From Variovorax paradoxus NBRC 15149 (GTDB taxonomy: Bacteria; Pseudomonadota; Gammaproteobacteria; Burkholderiales; Burkholderiaceae_C), in the NCBI RefSeq assembly GCF_001591365.1, contig NZ_BCUT01000001.1:2418001-2482000 (forward strand): a stretch of DNA of 64,000 bases, in the 5' to 3' direction. The stretch's first letter is position 1, and each line of letters opens with the position of its first letter. The position numbers and the translations under genes are program-made. Shown here one piece after another: positions 1 through 6,706 of this stretch. The notes below the pieces were generated by a model, which was not told where the DNA came from, made no database searches, and worked only from the letters and a program-made list of their open reading frames with translations.

Positions 1-480
1 AAGCTGCAGCACCGCCGGGCCGAGCGCCACCGAATTGCCGTCGGCCACCTCGCGCTCGATCACGCCGAAGCGCGCGGCCGAGCCCTCGTCGTCGGCAAAG
101 ATGACCTCTTCGCTGCCGGTGCGGCGCAGCGGCAGCGCGAGCACGATGAGTTCATCGGTCAGGTCGCTCGGCACCTCGTAGGGCAGCGGTGCATCTTCGG
201 CGCCGAACGAGAAGGGCGTGCCGTCGGGCAGCACACCGGCGCCGCCGAGCAGCGACACGCGGCCGAGCGCGTGGGCATCGCGATCGATGTCCAGGCTGAG
301 CCATCCCCAATAGGCACCTTGCAGGCCTGCGGTGCGGCGCGTGACGTACTGCTCGACATAGCGCTCCAGTTGCTGGAAGTGCTGCGGCCGCAGGTACATG
401 CCTTCGGACCACACCACGCGATTCGCCAACGCCTGCGGAAGGGCGCCCTGCTTGCCGGCACCCGGATTGCGAACTGTCAC
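1..480 (-). CDS. tssK: T6SS baseplate subunit TssK (N-terminal part, cut by window edge)
   Basis: TssK is the trimeric baseplate adaptor that links the T6SS tail baseplate to the TssL/TssM membrane complex in the cytoplasm. The first 160 codons are visible and remain open to the left edge. They carry the family signature near residues 19-35 (VVWSEGMYLRPQHFQQLE), followed by a tyrosine- and glutamine-rich helix and a stretch containing AYWGW. The start is GTG, chosen because a strong AGGAGG lies 7 bases upstream and the family motif follows directly; no ATG fits. It lies downstream of tssJ on the same strand, the usual tssJ-K-L-M order, so tssL and tssM are expected just outside the window. 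The identification is firm; the C-terminus is unseen. Confidence 0.9.
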   Translation of the reverse strand, partial: MTVRNPGAGKQGALPQALANRVVWSEGMYLRPQHFQQLERYVEQYVTRRTAGLQGAYWGWLSLDIDRDAHALGRVSLLGGAGVLPDGTPFSFGAEDAPLPYEVPSDLTDELIVLALPLRRTGSEEVIFADDEGSAARFGVIEREVADGNSVALGPAVLQL

Positions 481-642
481 CAAAGAACCTCCTGGGGAGT
501 GCCCACACTGAAGCGGGAGGTGCCCGTTAACGGCCTCCCGATTGAATCGGTTTTTTTCTCTGATGCTACACGGCGCTTCTTACGTTTTGCACCGCATTTA
601 GCGTGCGAATTTCTCGCACTTTCTAACTACAAGGCCGCGAAA

Positions 643-1158
643 TTAACGACTTGGTAGTAACTCGATGCCGCTCTTGCGGATCGCGATGCGCACGTTTTGC
701 TCGCTCGGAGAAAACTGCCACACCTTGTAGAGATTGGTTTGCTTCGGCTCCTTGAGCGGCAGCACGATGCGCCAGCGTGCGGCCTCGAGCTTGCGGTAGC
801 CGGCGATGATGCCGATGGCACGCGAGTCGAGCCCTGCCTCGCGCTTGAACACACGCTCTTCACCGCTGCGCATGATGGCCTGGTCGGCGTTCACGAGTTC
901 CGCTGCAAGCGTTTCGCGGTCGCGGTCCTGTAGTGCAAAGTAGTCTGCCGTCTCGAAGTTACCGGAAGATTTCAATTCGAAGACCTTGACGAGAATCGGT
1001 GCCGGCTGGCCGCGTCCGTCGGGGTTGACGCCATCGTCGATCTTGATCGTCACGGCATAGGGCGTGGGCAATGACTTCGCAGTCGATGCGCATCCACTGA
1101 GGCCACCCAGCAACGGTGCGGTTGCAAGTGCGCCTTGAAGCAGGGTTCGTCGATGCAT
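643..1158 (-). CDS. tssJ: T6SS outer-membrane lipoprotein TssJ
   Basis: TssJ is the outer-membrane lipoprotein that caps the TssJLM trans-envelope complex and contacts the periplasmic domain of TssM. The 171-residue product has a lipoprotein signal: MHRRTLL, a hydrophobic stretch, then lipobox LSGC with the acylated cysteine at about residue 23. The mature part is a beta-rich domain with the family-like segments YAVTIKIDDGVNPDGRGQP and ADYFALQDRD. The open frame extends further upstream, but this ATG was chosen because it puts the signal peptide at the N-terminus and has AGGGAAG upstream. It is divergent from tssQ and co-directional with tssK. Length fits the family (about 150-190). Confidence 0.9.
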   Translation of the reverse strand: MHRRTLLQGALATAPLLGGLSGCASTAKSLPTPYAVTIKIDDGVNPDGRGQPAPILVKVFELKSSGNFETADYFALQDRDRETLAAELVNADQAIMRSGEERVFKREAGLDSRAIGIIAGYRKLEAARWRIVLPLKEPKQTNLYKVWQFSPSEQNVRIAIRKSGIELLPSR

Positions 1159-1289
1159 TGAGATCTTCCCTAGTGGTTCGCGGCCTATATTATCGAAGTC
1201 GTGCGCACGAATCGCGTCGCATCGCGTGCCTGTCGCATGACAGCGGCACACTATCTCAAGCATTGCCTTTTGCAAGGTAGGAGAGAAGA
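1159..1289. promoter_or_regulatory. Divergent tssJ/tssQ promoter region
   Basis: This is 131 bp between two genes that read apart. On the minus strand TAATAT (1187-1192) is a plausible -10 hexamer for tssJ-tssK, but no good -35 is seen. On the plus strand GTAGGAGAG sits 4 bases before the TTG start of tssQ and decides that start. No operator-like palindrome was noticed. The promoter assignment is inference. Confidence 0.35.
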
Positions 1290-1694
1290 TTGAAGTCATG
1301 TCTGCCTGCTTTGGCGTTCACCTTGGTTCTGGTTGCTGGTTGCACGACCACGCCGCCGCCCGAGCCGCCGCAACCCGAACGCCTGAGCCAGCAAGTCGCG
1401 CGCAGCACGCTCGAGCGCGCGCAACAGGCCTATGACGAAGGCGACTACGCCAAGGCCATCACCACGCTCAAGAGCGGCGGCGTCTCGGTGTTCGACGCCG
1501 CAGAGCCGGCCACGCGGCTCGAGGCCATGAAGCTCGAGGCCTTCAGCTATTGCGTGGCCAACCAGGTGCCCGAATGCCGCGCGCAGTTCCGCAAGCTCAT
1601 CGATGCGTTCCCCAACTTCGACCTCACCGTTGCCGAACGCAAGCACCCGGTGTGGGGCCCCGCCTTCGAGGCCGCCAAGCGAATGAAGCGTTGA
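1290..1694 (+). CDS. tssQ: T6SS-associated lipoprotein, TssQ family
   Basis: This is a 134-residue lipoprotein. Its signal peptide ends in lipobox VAGC (cysteine at about residue 18), followed by a Thr/Pro/Glu-rich linker and a helical, TPR-like domain (LERAQQAYDEGDYAKAITTL, then a second helix pair with EAFSYCVANQVPECRAQF). Such lipoproteins sit beside tagH in many betaproteobacterial T6SS loci and are called TssQ; their exact role is not established. Translation starts at TTG with a strong GGAGAG ribosome site; the nearby ATG at 1298 is out of frame. It is followed 43 bases later by tagH, probably in one operon. The name rests on context, length and domain type. Confidence 0.72.
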   Translation: MKSCLPALAFTLVLVAGCTTTPPPEPPQPERLSQQVARSTLERAQQAYDEGDYAKAITTLKSGGVSVFDAAEPATRLEAMKLEAFSYCVANQVPECRAQFRKLIDAFPNFDLTVAERKHPVWGPAFEAAKRMKR

Positions 1695-1737
1695 ACGCCG
1701 CAAGGGAGCCACGGCTCGACATCAACACGGAGATGCC

Positions 1738-3678
1738 ATGCGTTGGACGGTGATCGAACATGCCGGCAAGCCGGTGGCTGCAGGCCCTTCGGCCTTGCTC
1801 GCGGCGCCCGGCGGAACCATCGGGCGCAGCCCCGACAACCACCTGGTGCTGCCCGACGAGCAGCGCCAGATCTCGCGCCTGCAGGCCACGGTGCGTTTCG
1901 ACGACAGCGGCGCGGCGGTGCTGCGCAACATGAGCGCGGTGCTGCCCATCGGCGTCAACGAGCGCACGCTGCAGCACGAGCAGGAGGCGCCGATCGCCGA
2001 GGGCGACCGCGTGACCATCGGAAGCTATGTGCTGGTGGCGGGGAGCGGGCAACGCACCGCGCCCGTCGAGCCCGCCGCGCCGCTGATGGCGGCTGCACCG
2101 CCGCCGGCCGCGCCTGTGCACAGCGCATTGCCCGCCAGCACCATGGCGCCCGCGCCGATGGACTCGCTGCTGCCGGCCGCCCCCGTCTCCGATGTGTTCT
2201 CGGACCTCTTCGGCGCCGGCGCGCTGCCGATCGGCGAGACGCAGCCCGTGACCGTGGCGATGCCGCCGCCGACCGTGCCGGCGCCACCGCCTGCACAGGT
2301 ACTGGCCGCTGCGCCGGTGCCTGCAGCATCGCCATCGCCAGCCCCCTCGCCGGCAAGCGCGCAGGCAAGCACGCAGGCGAGCGCCTCGCAGATTCCCTCC
2401 GCCGCCGATTGGGATGCCATCCTCGCGAATGCGCCGCGCCGCGAGGCGAGCGCCTCCGAGCCCATGCCCGACCCGATGGCGCACGAGCCCTTCGAGCTGC
2501 CCTCGCAGGCACGCAGGAACCCGGTCGATCCGCTGGCCGAGCTGAATCCGCGTGCGGAAGACAGCATGTCCGACGTGGCGCTCAAGCGCGGCATGGACCC
2601 GCTGTCCTTCTTTGCCGCCGACAACGACGCACCCTCGCCGCTCTCCGATCCGCGCCCCACCGCGCTGACCCACGAAGATCCGCTCAGCGATGTGCATCCG
2701 GCCATCGATCTGCTGGCCAGGCCGGCGGCGGCCCCACAGGGCTACAGCCATTCGAACCATGCGCGGGAACTGGCGGCGCAGTTCAGGCCGCCGAACCCGG
2801 TGCCCTTCGATCCGCCGGCTGCGAAGCCGGCCGAGCCGCGGGTGTCTGCGCAGGTTGAGCCGCCACCTTCGGCGCCACCACCACCACCACCACCACCACC
2901 GCCACCGCCACCGCCACCACCCCCGCCGCCACCGCCGGCACCGGTGCCCGTCGCGGCCCCGCGCGTGGAGAATGTTGCGCCGCCCGCACCGCAGCAACCG
3001 AAGCCTGTTGCCGCGCCCTCGCCCGTGGCCGCGACGCCAGTTCCTGTCGCGGCGCCGCCATCGGCCCCCGCCTCTTCAGACGAACTCTTCAGGGCCTTCC
3101 TCGAAGGCGCCGGCGTGCCCGACGTGGCCGGCCAGCAGCCGCTGGATGCCGAAGCCATGCGGCGCCTCGGCCGGCTCATGCGCGCGTTCACCGACGGCAC
3201 CATCGAGCTGCTCTCGTCGCGCGCCATGCTCAAGCGCGAAGTGCGTGCCGAGATCACGATGATCGTCGACGAGGAGAACAACCCCTTCAAGATCCTTCCC
3301 AACGGCCGCGCCGTGCTGATGCAGATGTTCGGCGCGCGCATGCCCGGCTTCCTGTCGCCCGAGGCCGCCGTGCACGACGCGCTCGGCGACCTGCAGTCGC
3401 ATCAGCTCGGCATGGTGGCCGGCATGCGCGCCGCGCTGCTCACGGTGCTCAAGCGCTTCGATCCCGCGGCGCTCAACACCGCCACGCCGCACGACGGCGG
3501 GCTGGGCGAAAAACTGCTGCCCGGCGGCCGCGAGGCGCGCCTGTGGCGCCAGCTGCAGAAGCTGCATGCAGAAACCACCGCGGCCGTCGAGGACGACTTC
3601 CAGGCCGTCTTCGGCCGGGCCTTCCAGCAGGCCTACGACAAGGAGATGGAACGCTTGAAGGAGGCGCGCCGTGCTTGA
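1738..3678 (+). CDS. tagH: T6SS-associated FHA-domain protein TagH
   Basis: TagH (Fha) is a phosphothreonine-recognising scaffold used in post-translational control of T6SS assembly. The 646-residue product has an N-terminal FHA domain (about residues 20-95; GTIGRSPDNHLVLPD with the expected Arg, Ser and Asn, then ISRLQATVRF). A long Ala/Pro-rich low-complexity middle follows, with a run of about 20 prolines near residues 380-401. The C-terminal TagH domain spans about residues 440-640. It overlaps the downstream PP2C phosphatase gene by 8 bases, which supports coupled expression of reader and phosphatase. No partner kinase (PpkA) is in the window. The proline run is much longer than needed for a linker and could be unstable in length. 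Confidence 0.9.
   Translation: MRWTVIEHAGKPVAAGPSALLAAPGGTIGRSPDNHLVLPDEQRQISRLQATVRFDDSGAAVLRNMSAVLPIGVNERTLQHEQEAPIAEGDRVTIGSYVLVAGSGQRTAPVEPAAPLMAAAPPPAAPVHSALPASTMAPAPMDSLLPAAPVSDVFSDLFGAGALPIGETQPVTVAMPPPTVPAPPPAQVLAAAPVPAASPSPAPSPASAQASTQASASQIPSAADWDAILANAPRREASASEPMPDPMAHEPFELPSQARRNPVDPLAELNPRAEDSMSDVALKRGMDPLSFFAADNDAPSPLSDPRPTALTHEDPLSDVHPAIDLLARPAAAPQGYSHSNHARELAAQFRPPNPVPFDPPAAKPAEPRVSAQVEPPPSAPPPPPPPPPPPPPPPPPPPPPAPVPVAAPRVENVAPPAPQQPKPVAAPSPVAATPVPVAAPPSAPASSDELFRAFLEGAGVPDVAGQQPLDAEAMRRLGRLMRAFTDGTIELLSSRAMLKREVRAEITMIVDEENNPFKILPNGRAVLMQMFGARMPGFLSPEAAVHDALGDLQSHQLGMVAGMRAALLTVLKRFDPAALNTATPHDGGLGEKLLPGGREARLWRQLQKLHAETTAAVEDDFQAVFGRAFQQAYDKEMERLKEARRA
2875..2940 (+). repeat. 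CCA/CCG trinucleotide run in tagH (poly-proline)
   Basis: About 22 consecutive proline codons, most of the first ten being CCA, then a mix of CCG, CCA and CCC. The CCA part is a true microsatellite. Length changes would come in whole codons and so would vary the linker without breaking the frame. Confidence 0.85.
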
Positions 3679-4480
3679 GACCACCCCCCGCGCGTTCGCG
3701 GTGCCCATCTCGACCTCGCAGTTCTCCTGCGTCGGCGAGCGCAGCGGCAACCAGGATGCGATCGGCTACCACCTCGATGAATACAGCGCCTGCTTCGTCG
3801 TGAGCGACGGCGTGGGCGGCAACGCGGGCGGCGAGCTGGCCGCGCGCATCGCGGTCGATACTGCGCTCAACACCTTCGTCGACAACCCTTCGGTGGCGCA
3901 GCACGACATCCTGCAGGCCGTGAAGGCCGCCAACGACGCCATCCTCGCCAAGCAGCGGGAGCTGGCCGACCAGAGCCGCATGAGCGCGACCATCGTCTCG
4001 CTGTTCGTGGACCGCACCAGCGGCCAGGCCTGCTGGGCCCACGTGGGCGACAGCCGCCTCTACTGGTTCCGCCGCGGCGCGCTGATGCAGCGCACCGAGG
4101 ACCACAGCCTTTCGGAGCGCTCGGGCGAAGCCGCCCTCGGCAACGGTGCCAACGGCGGCGAACGCCTGGTGAAGACCAACCTGCTGTACCGCGCGCTCGG
4201 CGCCCGGGCCACGGCGGAAACCACCGTATCGACGCCGCAGCGCCTGGCCGATGGCGACGCGTTCCTGCTGTGCACCGACGGCCTGTGGCAGCTCATTTCG
4301 CAGCAGGTGATGGAACGCTCGCTGCAGCTGGCCGACAGTGCCGAGGAATGGCTCGCACTGCTGCGCCGCGCGGCCGAAGCCAAGGCGGACGAGTCGCGCG
4401 ACAACTATTCGGCGCTGGCGGTGTGGGTGGGGTTTCCGCAGCAGGTGACGCTGGCGGGGACGGCGCGGCCGGCGGCATGA
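3671..4480 (+). CDS. PP2C-type Ser/Thr phosphatase of the T6SS locus (PppA/Stp)
   Basis: This metal-dependent protein phosphatase probably removes phosphate from the threonine recognised by TagH, switching T6SS assembly off. The 269-residue protein is a single PP2C domain. Motifs in order are GERSGNQDAIGYH, VVSDGVGGNAGGE (metal-binding Asp), AHVGDSRLYWFR, EDHSLSE and LLCTDGLWQLI. The final motif reads DNYSALAVWV in place of the common DNxT, as in other T6SS PppA proteins. The start is GTG, overlapping the end of tagH by 8 bases. The role in T6SS regulation is known for PppA of Pseudomonas aeruginosa; here it is inferred from position. Confidence 0.88.
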   Translation: MLETTPRAFAVPISTSQFSCVGERSGNQDAIGYHLDEYSACFVVSDGVGGNAGGELAARIAVDTALNTFVDNPSVAQHDILQAVKAANDAILAKQRELADQSRMSATIVSLFVDRTSGQACWAHVGDSRLYWFRRGALMQRTEDHSLSERSGEAALGNGANGGERLVKTNLLYRALGARATAETTVSTPQRLADGDAFLLCTDGLWQLISQQVMERSLQLADSAEEWLALLRRAAEAKADESRDNYSALAVWVGFPQQVTLAGTARPAA

Positions 4481-4499
4481 CAAGCTCCGCTCGCCACTC

Positions 4500-4886
4500 T
4501 CAGGCGGCGAGCATCAGCACCTTGAACTGGCTCGGCACGATGCGCATGCCGACCATGTTGGTGGAATTCTGCAGCGTCAGGCTCGTCATCCGGGTGGCAG
4601 GAGTTCCCTTGAGAAGAACGGTAAAGGCGCCCGTCAGATGGCGGGACTGGCCCATGACCGTTTGCGACACCACACCCATGGCGACGCCCGCGTTGTCGCC
4701 GTTGGTCAGCGGCGTGACGGTGGCCATGTTGTGCGCCGGCGTGCACATGTAGAGGATGTTGTACGCGTTCGGTATGGCCGTCGGACCCAGCGCGAAGTCC
4801 GGATAGGGGATCGGAATGGCCGGCGGCGTCTTGCACACATCGGGGAATGCGAGATCCATTCCCATCATCTGGCAGTTGGCGAACAT
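4500..4886 (-). CDS. PAAR-like spike-tip protein (DUF4150)
   Basis: DUF4150 proteins are PAAR-like caps that sharpen the VgrG spike and can carry cargo. The 128-residue product begins MFANCQMMGMDLAFPDVCKTP, the characteristic family start, followed by PIPYPDFA, MCTPAHN and repeated short beta segments. An upstream in-frame ATG (4937) was rejected because AAGGAG lies 6 bases before the one chosen and the family motif starts there. It is the last gene of the vgrG module. There is no C-terminal toxin extension, so it is a bare tip that either carries a separate effector or none. It converges with the phosphatase gene, 19 bases away. Confidence 0.85.
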   Translation of the reverse strand: MFANCQMMGMDLAFPDVCKTPPAIPIPYPDFALGPTAIPNAYNILYMCTPAHNMATVTPLTNGDNAGVAMGVVSQTVMGQSRHLTGAFTVLLKGTPATRMTSLTLQNSTNMVGMRIVPSQFKVLMLAA

Positions 4887-4911
4887 GCGTTTCTCCTTGG
4901 ATCCATGAATA

Positions 4912-5613
4912 TCAGCCCATATGAATCTGCTTGGCATCGACCTTGACGATTTCTTTCGCCGTCACGACGGTGTTCTTGCCATGCAAACGCGCCGTCTCCG
5001 CGGCTTCGTAGTCGATGCGTCCCGCACGCAAATGCTCCACGTCCTCGGTCATGCGAAATGCCGTCTTGCTCAGATGCACGAGACGGTCCATCACGGCTTC
5101 GTAGACCCTGCCGATCACACGGATCGAAAGCACGGTGGTCACCGCCTCCTGTCCCTGATATTGGAGCCGGTCCACCCGGCAATCGGCATCTTCAGCGTTG
5201 ATTCTGAGGTGCGGTGCATCCAGGCTCAGGCCTTGTTCGCCACGCATCGCGATGTGCGTCGAGCTCTCGACGGTGACCGCTCCGCGCTCCGAAGCGAGCG
5301 TCATGTCTCCCGCCACATCGATGCGCGACGCGCTTGCGTCGGCCTGCTCCGCCACTGCCGTCAGGTAAAGGCGGGTTGCGTCGGGCCCCGTCACCAGCAC
5401 GGTGTCACCGACGGCCGGGCGCAGCAGGCAGCTCGCTGCCCGTGCGCATCGCAGCAGTTGCCGGCGTTCGGTCTGCACGCTGTAGATTCCCCCGGGCAAG
5501 ACGCCCGTGACGATGCCGATGGTGTTGACCATTCCGCCCTGCTCGGACGCATGCGCGGCTTCGCGTGGTGAATCGTCACGAATGGCCGTCACGGAGGAAA
5601 CGCGTGTGGTCAT
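4912..5613 (-). CDS. DUF3540 family T6SS accessory protein
   Basis: This 233-residue protein matches the DUF3540 type that accompanies DUF2169 and DUF4150 genes in T6SS spike modules; its function is unknown. The N-terminal third contains an OB-like beta domain (VTGVLPGGIYSVQTERR; VGDTVLVTGPDATRLYLTAV) resembling the hub region of small spike proteins. The rest is beta-rich (DMTLASERGAVTVESS) and ends in a helical tail with KTAFRMTEDVEHLRAG. The start at MTTRVSSV is preferred over an ATG 25 codons upstream, which would overlap the neighbouring gene. It lies 25 bases before the DUF4150 gene, so they are probably one transcript. It could form part of the spike or an adaptor. Confidence 0.75.
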   Translation of the reverse strand: MTTRVSSVTAIRDDSPREAAHASEQGGMVNTIGIVTGVLPGGIYSVQTERRQLLRCARAASCLLRPAVGDTVLVTGPDATRLYLTAVAEQADASASRIDVAGDMTLASERGAVTVESSTHIAMRGEQGLSLDAPHLRINAEDADCRVDRLQYQGQEAVTTVLSIRVIGRVYEAVMDRLVHLSKTAFRMTEDVEHLRAGRIDYEAAETARLHGKNTVVTAKEIVKVDAKQIHMG

Positions 5614-5629
5614 GATGAAGTTTCCAGTT

Positions 5630-6706
5630 TCAAGAGGGATATGCGCCCGGACGCGCGAGGCGGCGTGCCGAGAACTCCTCGGCGGCAAACAGGTCGGGGT
5701 CGTTCAACAGCAAGCCACCACGGTCGCCATATCTCGTTCCCCCCTGTTGCGCGCGGTGAACCTTGGTGCGCAGGAAGCGAGCGCCCCGCAGATCGGCACC
5801 ACGCAGATCGGCGTGAGAAAAATCGGCGTATGTAAGGTCCGCCCTTGCGAAGACGGCATGGCTGCAGCTGGCACGCTGGAAGATGCACTGCTCCAGTTTC
5901 GCGTCGGAGAAATCGGCTCCGCGCGCCTGCACCTCGACCCAGATGCTTTGATTGAAATGGGCGCCGCGGCAACCGACGCCATCGAGCTTGGCCGACGGAA
6001 AGAGGCATTGGGGCGCATGGACCCGGTTCAGGCTCGCACCTTCGAGCTTGGCGCCCTTGAAGTTGCATTGCACAAGCATGGACTCGTCAAAATCGCATCC
6101 GTCGAGTTCTGCGTCGATGAACTGGCAAAGCAGGAACTTCTGCGCATTGAATCTCTGTCCCGAGAGCTTGGCCTCGGAGAAGACAGCCTTGTCGAACCGG
6201 CTGCCACGGAAGATTGCCGATCGAAGATCTGCCCGGTAGAACACTGTCTTGTGCAGGAGCGTCGTGGAAAAGTCGGTGGCATCGAGCGAGGTCTCGGAGA
6301 ACACCAGGGCTTCCGACAGCACATTGACGAACGAGGCGCGGTCGAGCGTGCAGTTGGCGAAAGAGGCAACGCCGGCATTTGCGTCATCGAGCTTTGCGCC
6401 GGCCAGTCCACATTGGTAGAAGGCGGCACCGTCGAGCGTGGCGCCGACCATCCGGATCCCGGTTGCATCGCAATGCTCGAATGCACAACGGTCCACATGC
6501 GCGGCATCAAGCCGGGCCCCGGCAAGCTTGCACTGCTTGAAGATGCTCGCATCGAGCTTGGCACCGGACAGATCGGCATCACTCAGATCGGTCTCCAGGA
6601 AAATGGCACCCGTGAGGTCCATGCCCCGAAAGTCGAGCGCTTGAAGTTGCTTCCGAGCGATCGTTTCTCCGCCATGGATCATCGCCTGCACACTGGCCGG
6701 GGTCAT
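5630..6706 (-). CDS. Pentapeptide-repeat protein of the T6SS spike module
   Basis: Almost the whole 358-residue protein is pentapeptide repeats of the A(D/N/K)Lxx type (LSDADLSGAKLDASIF, LTYADFSHADLRGADLRGA), which fold into a right-handed quadrilateral beta-helix. It resembles the C-terminal half of the next gene upstream, so the two may have arisen by duplication. Its start overlaps that gene's stop in an ATGA, implying translational coupling. No enzyme motif is present. A role in cargo loading or as a structural scaffold is inferred from its place between the DUF2169 and DUF3540 genes. Confidence 0.85.
   Translation of the reverse strand: MTPASVQAMIHGGETIARKQLQALDFRGMDLTGAIFLETDLSDADLSGAKLDASIFKQCKLAGARLDAAHVDRCAFEHCDATGIRMVGATLDGAAFYQCGLAGAKLDDANAGVASFANCTLDRASFVNVLSEALVFSETSLDATDFSTTLLHKTVFYRADLRSAIFRGSRFDKAVFSEAKLSGQRFNAQKFLLCQFIDAELDGCDFDESMLVQCNFKGAKLEGASLNRVHAPQCLFPSAKLDGVGCRGAHFNQSIWVEVQARGADFSDAKLEQCIFQRASCSHAVFARADLTYADFSHADLRGADLRGARFLRTKVHRAQQGGTRYGDRGGLLLNDPDLFAAEEFSARRLARPGAYPS

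Noticed and set aside
603..619. Hairpin GTGCGA-N5-TCGCAC after tssJ as intrinsic terminator
   Set aside because: No U-run follows on the minus strand, and tssK is expected to be co-transcribed; too weak to list.
271..657. Small plus-strand frame over the tssK start and the tssK/tssJ gap
   Set aside because: It is antisense to the TssK signature and has no ribosome site or recognisable domain.
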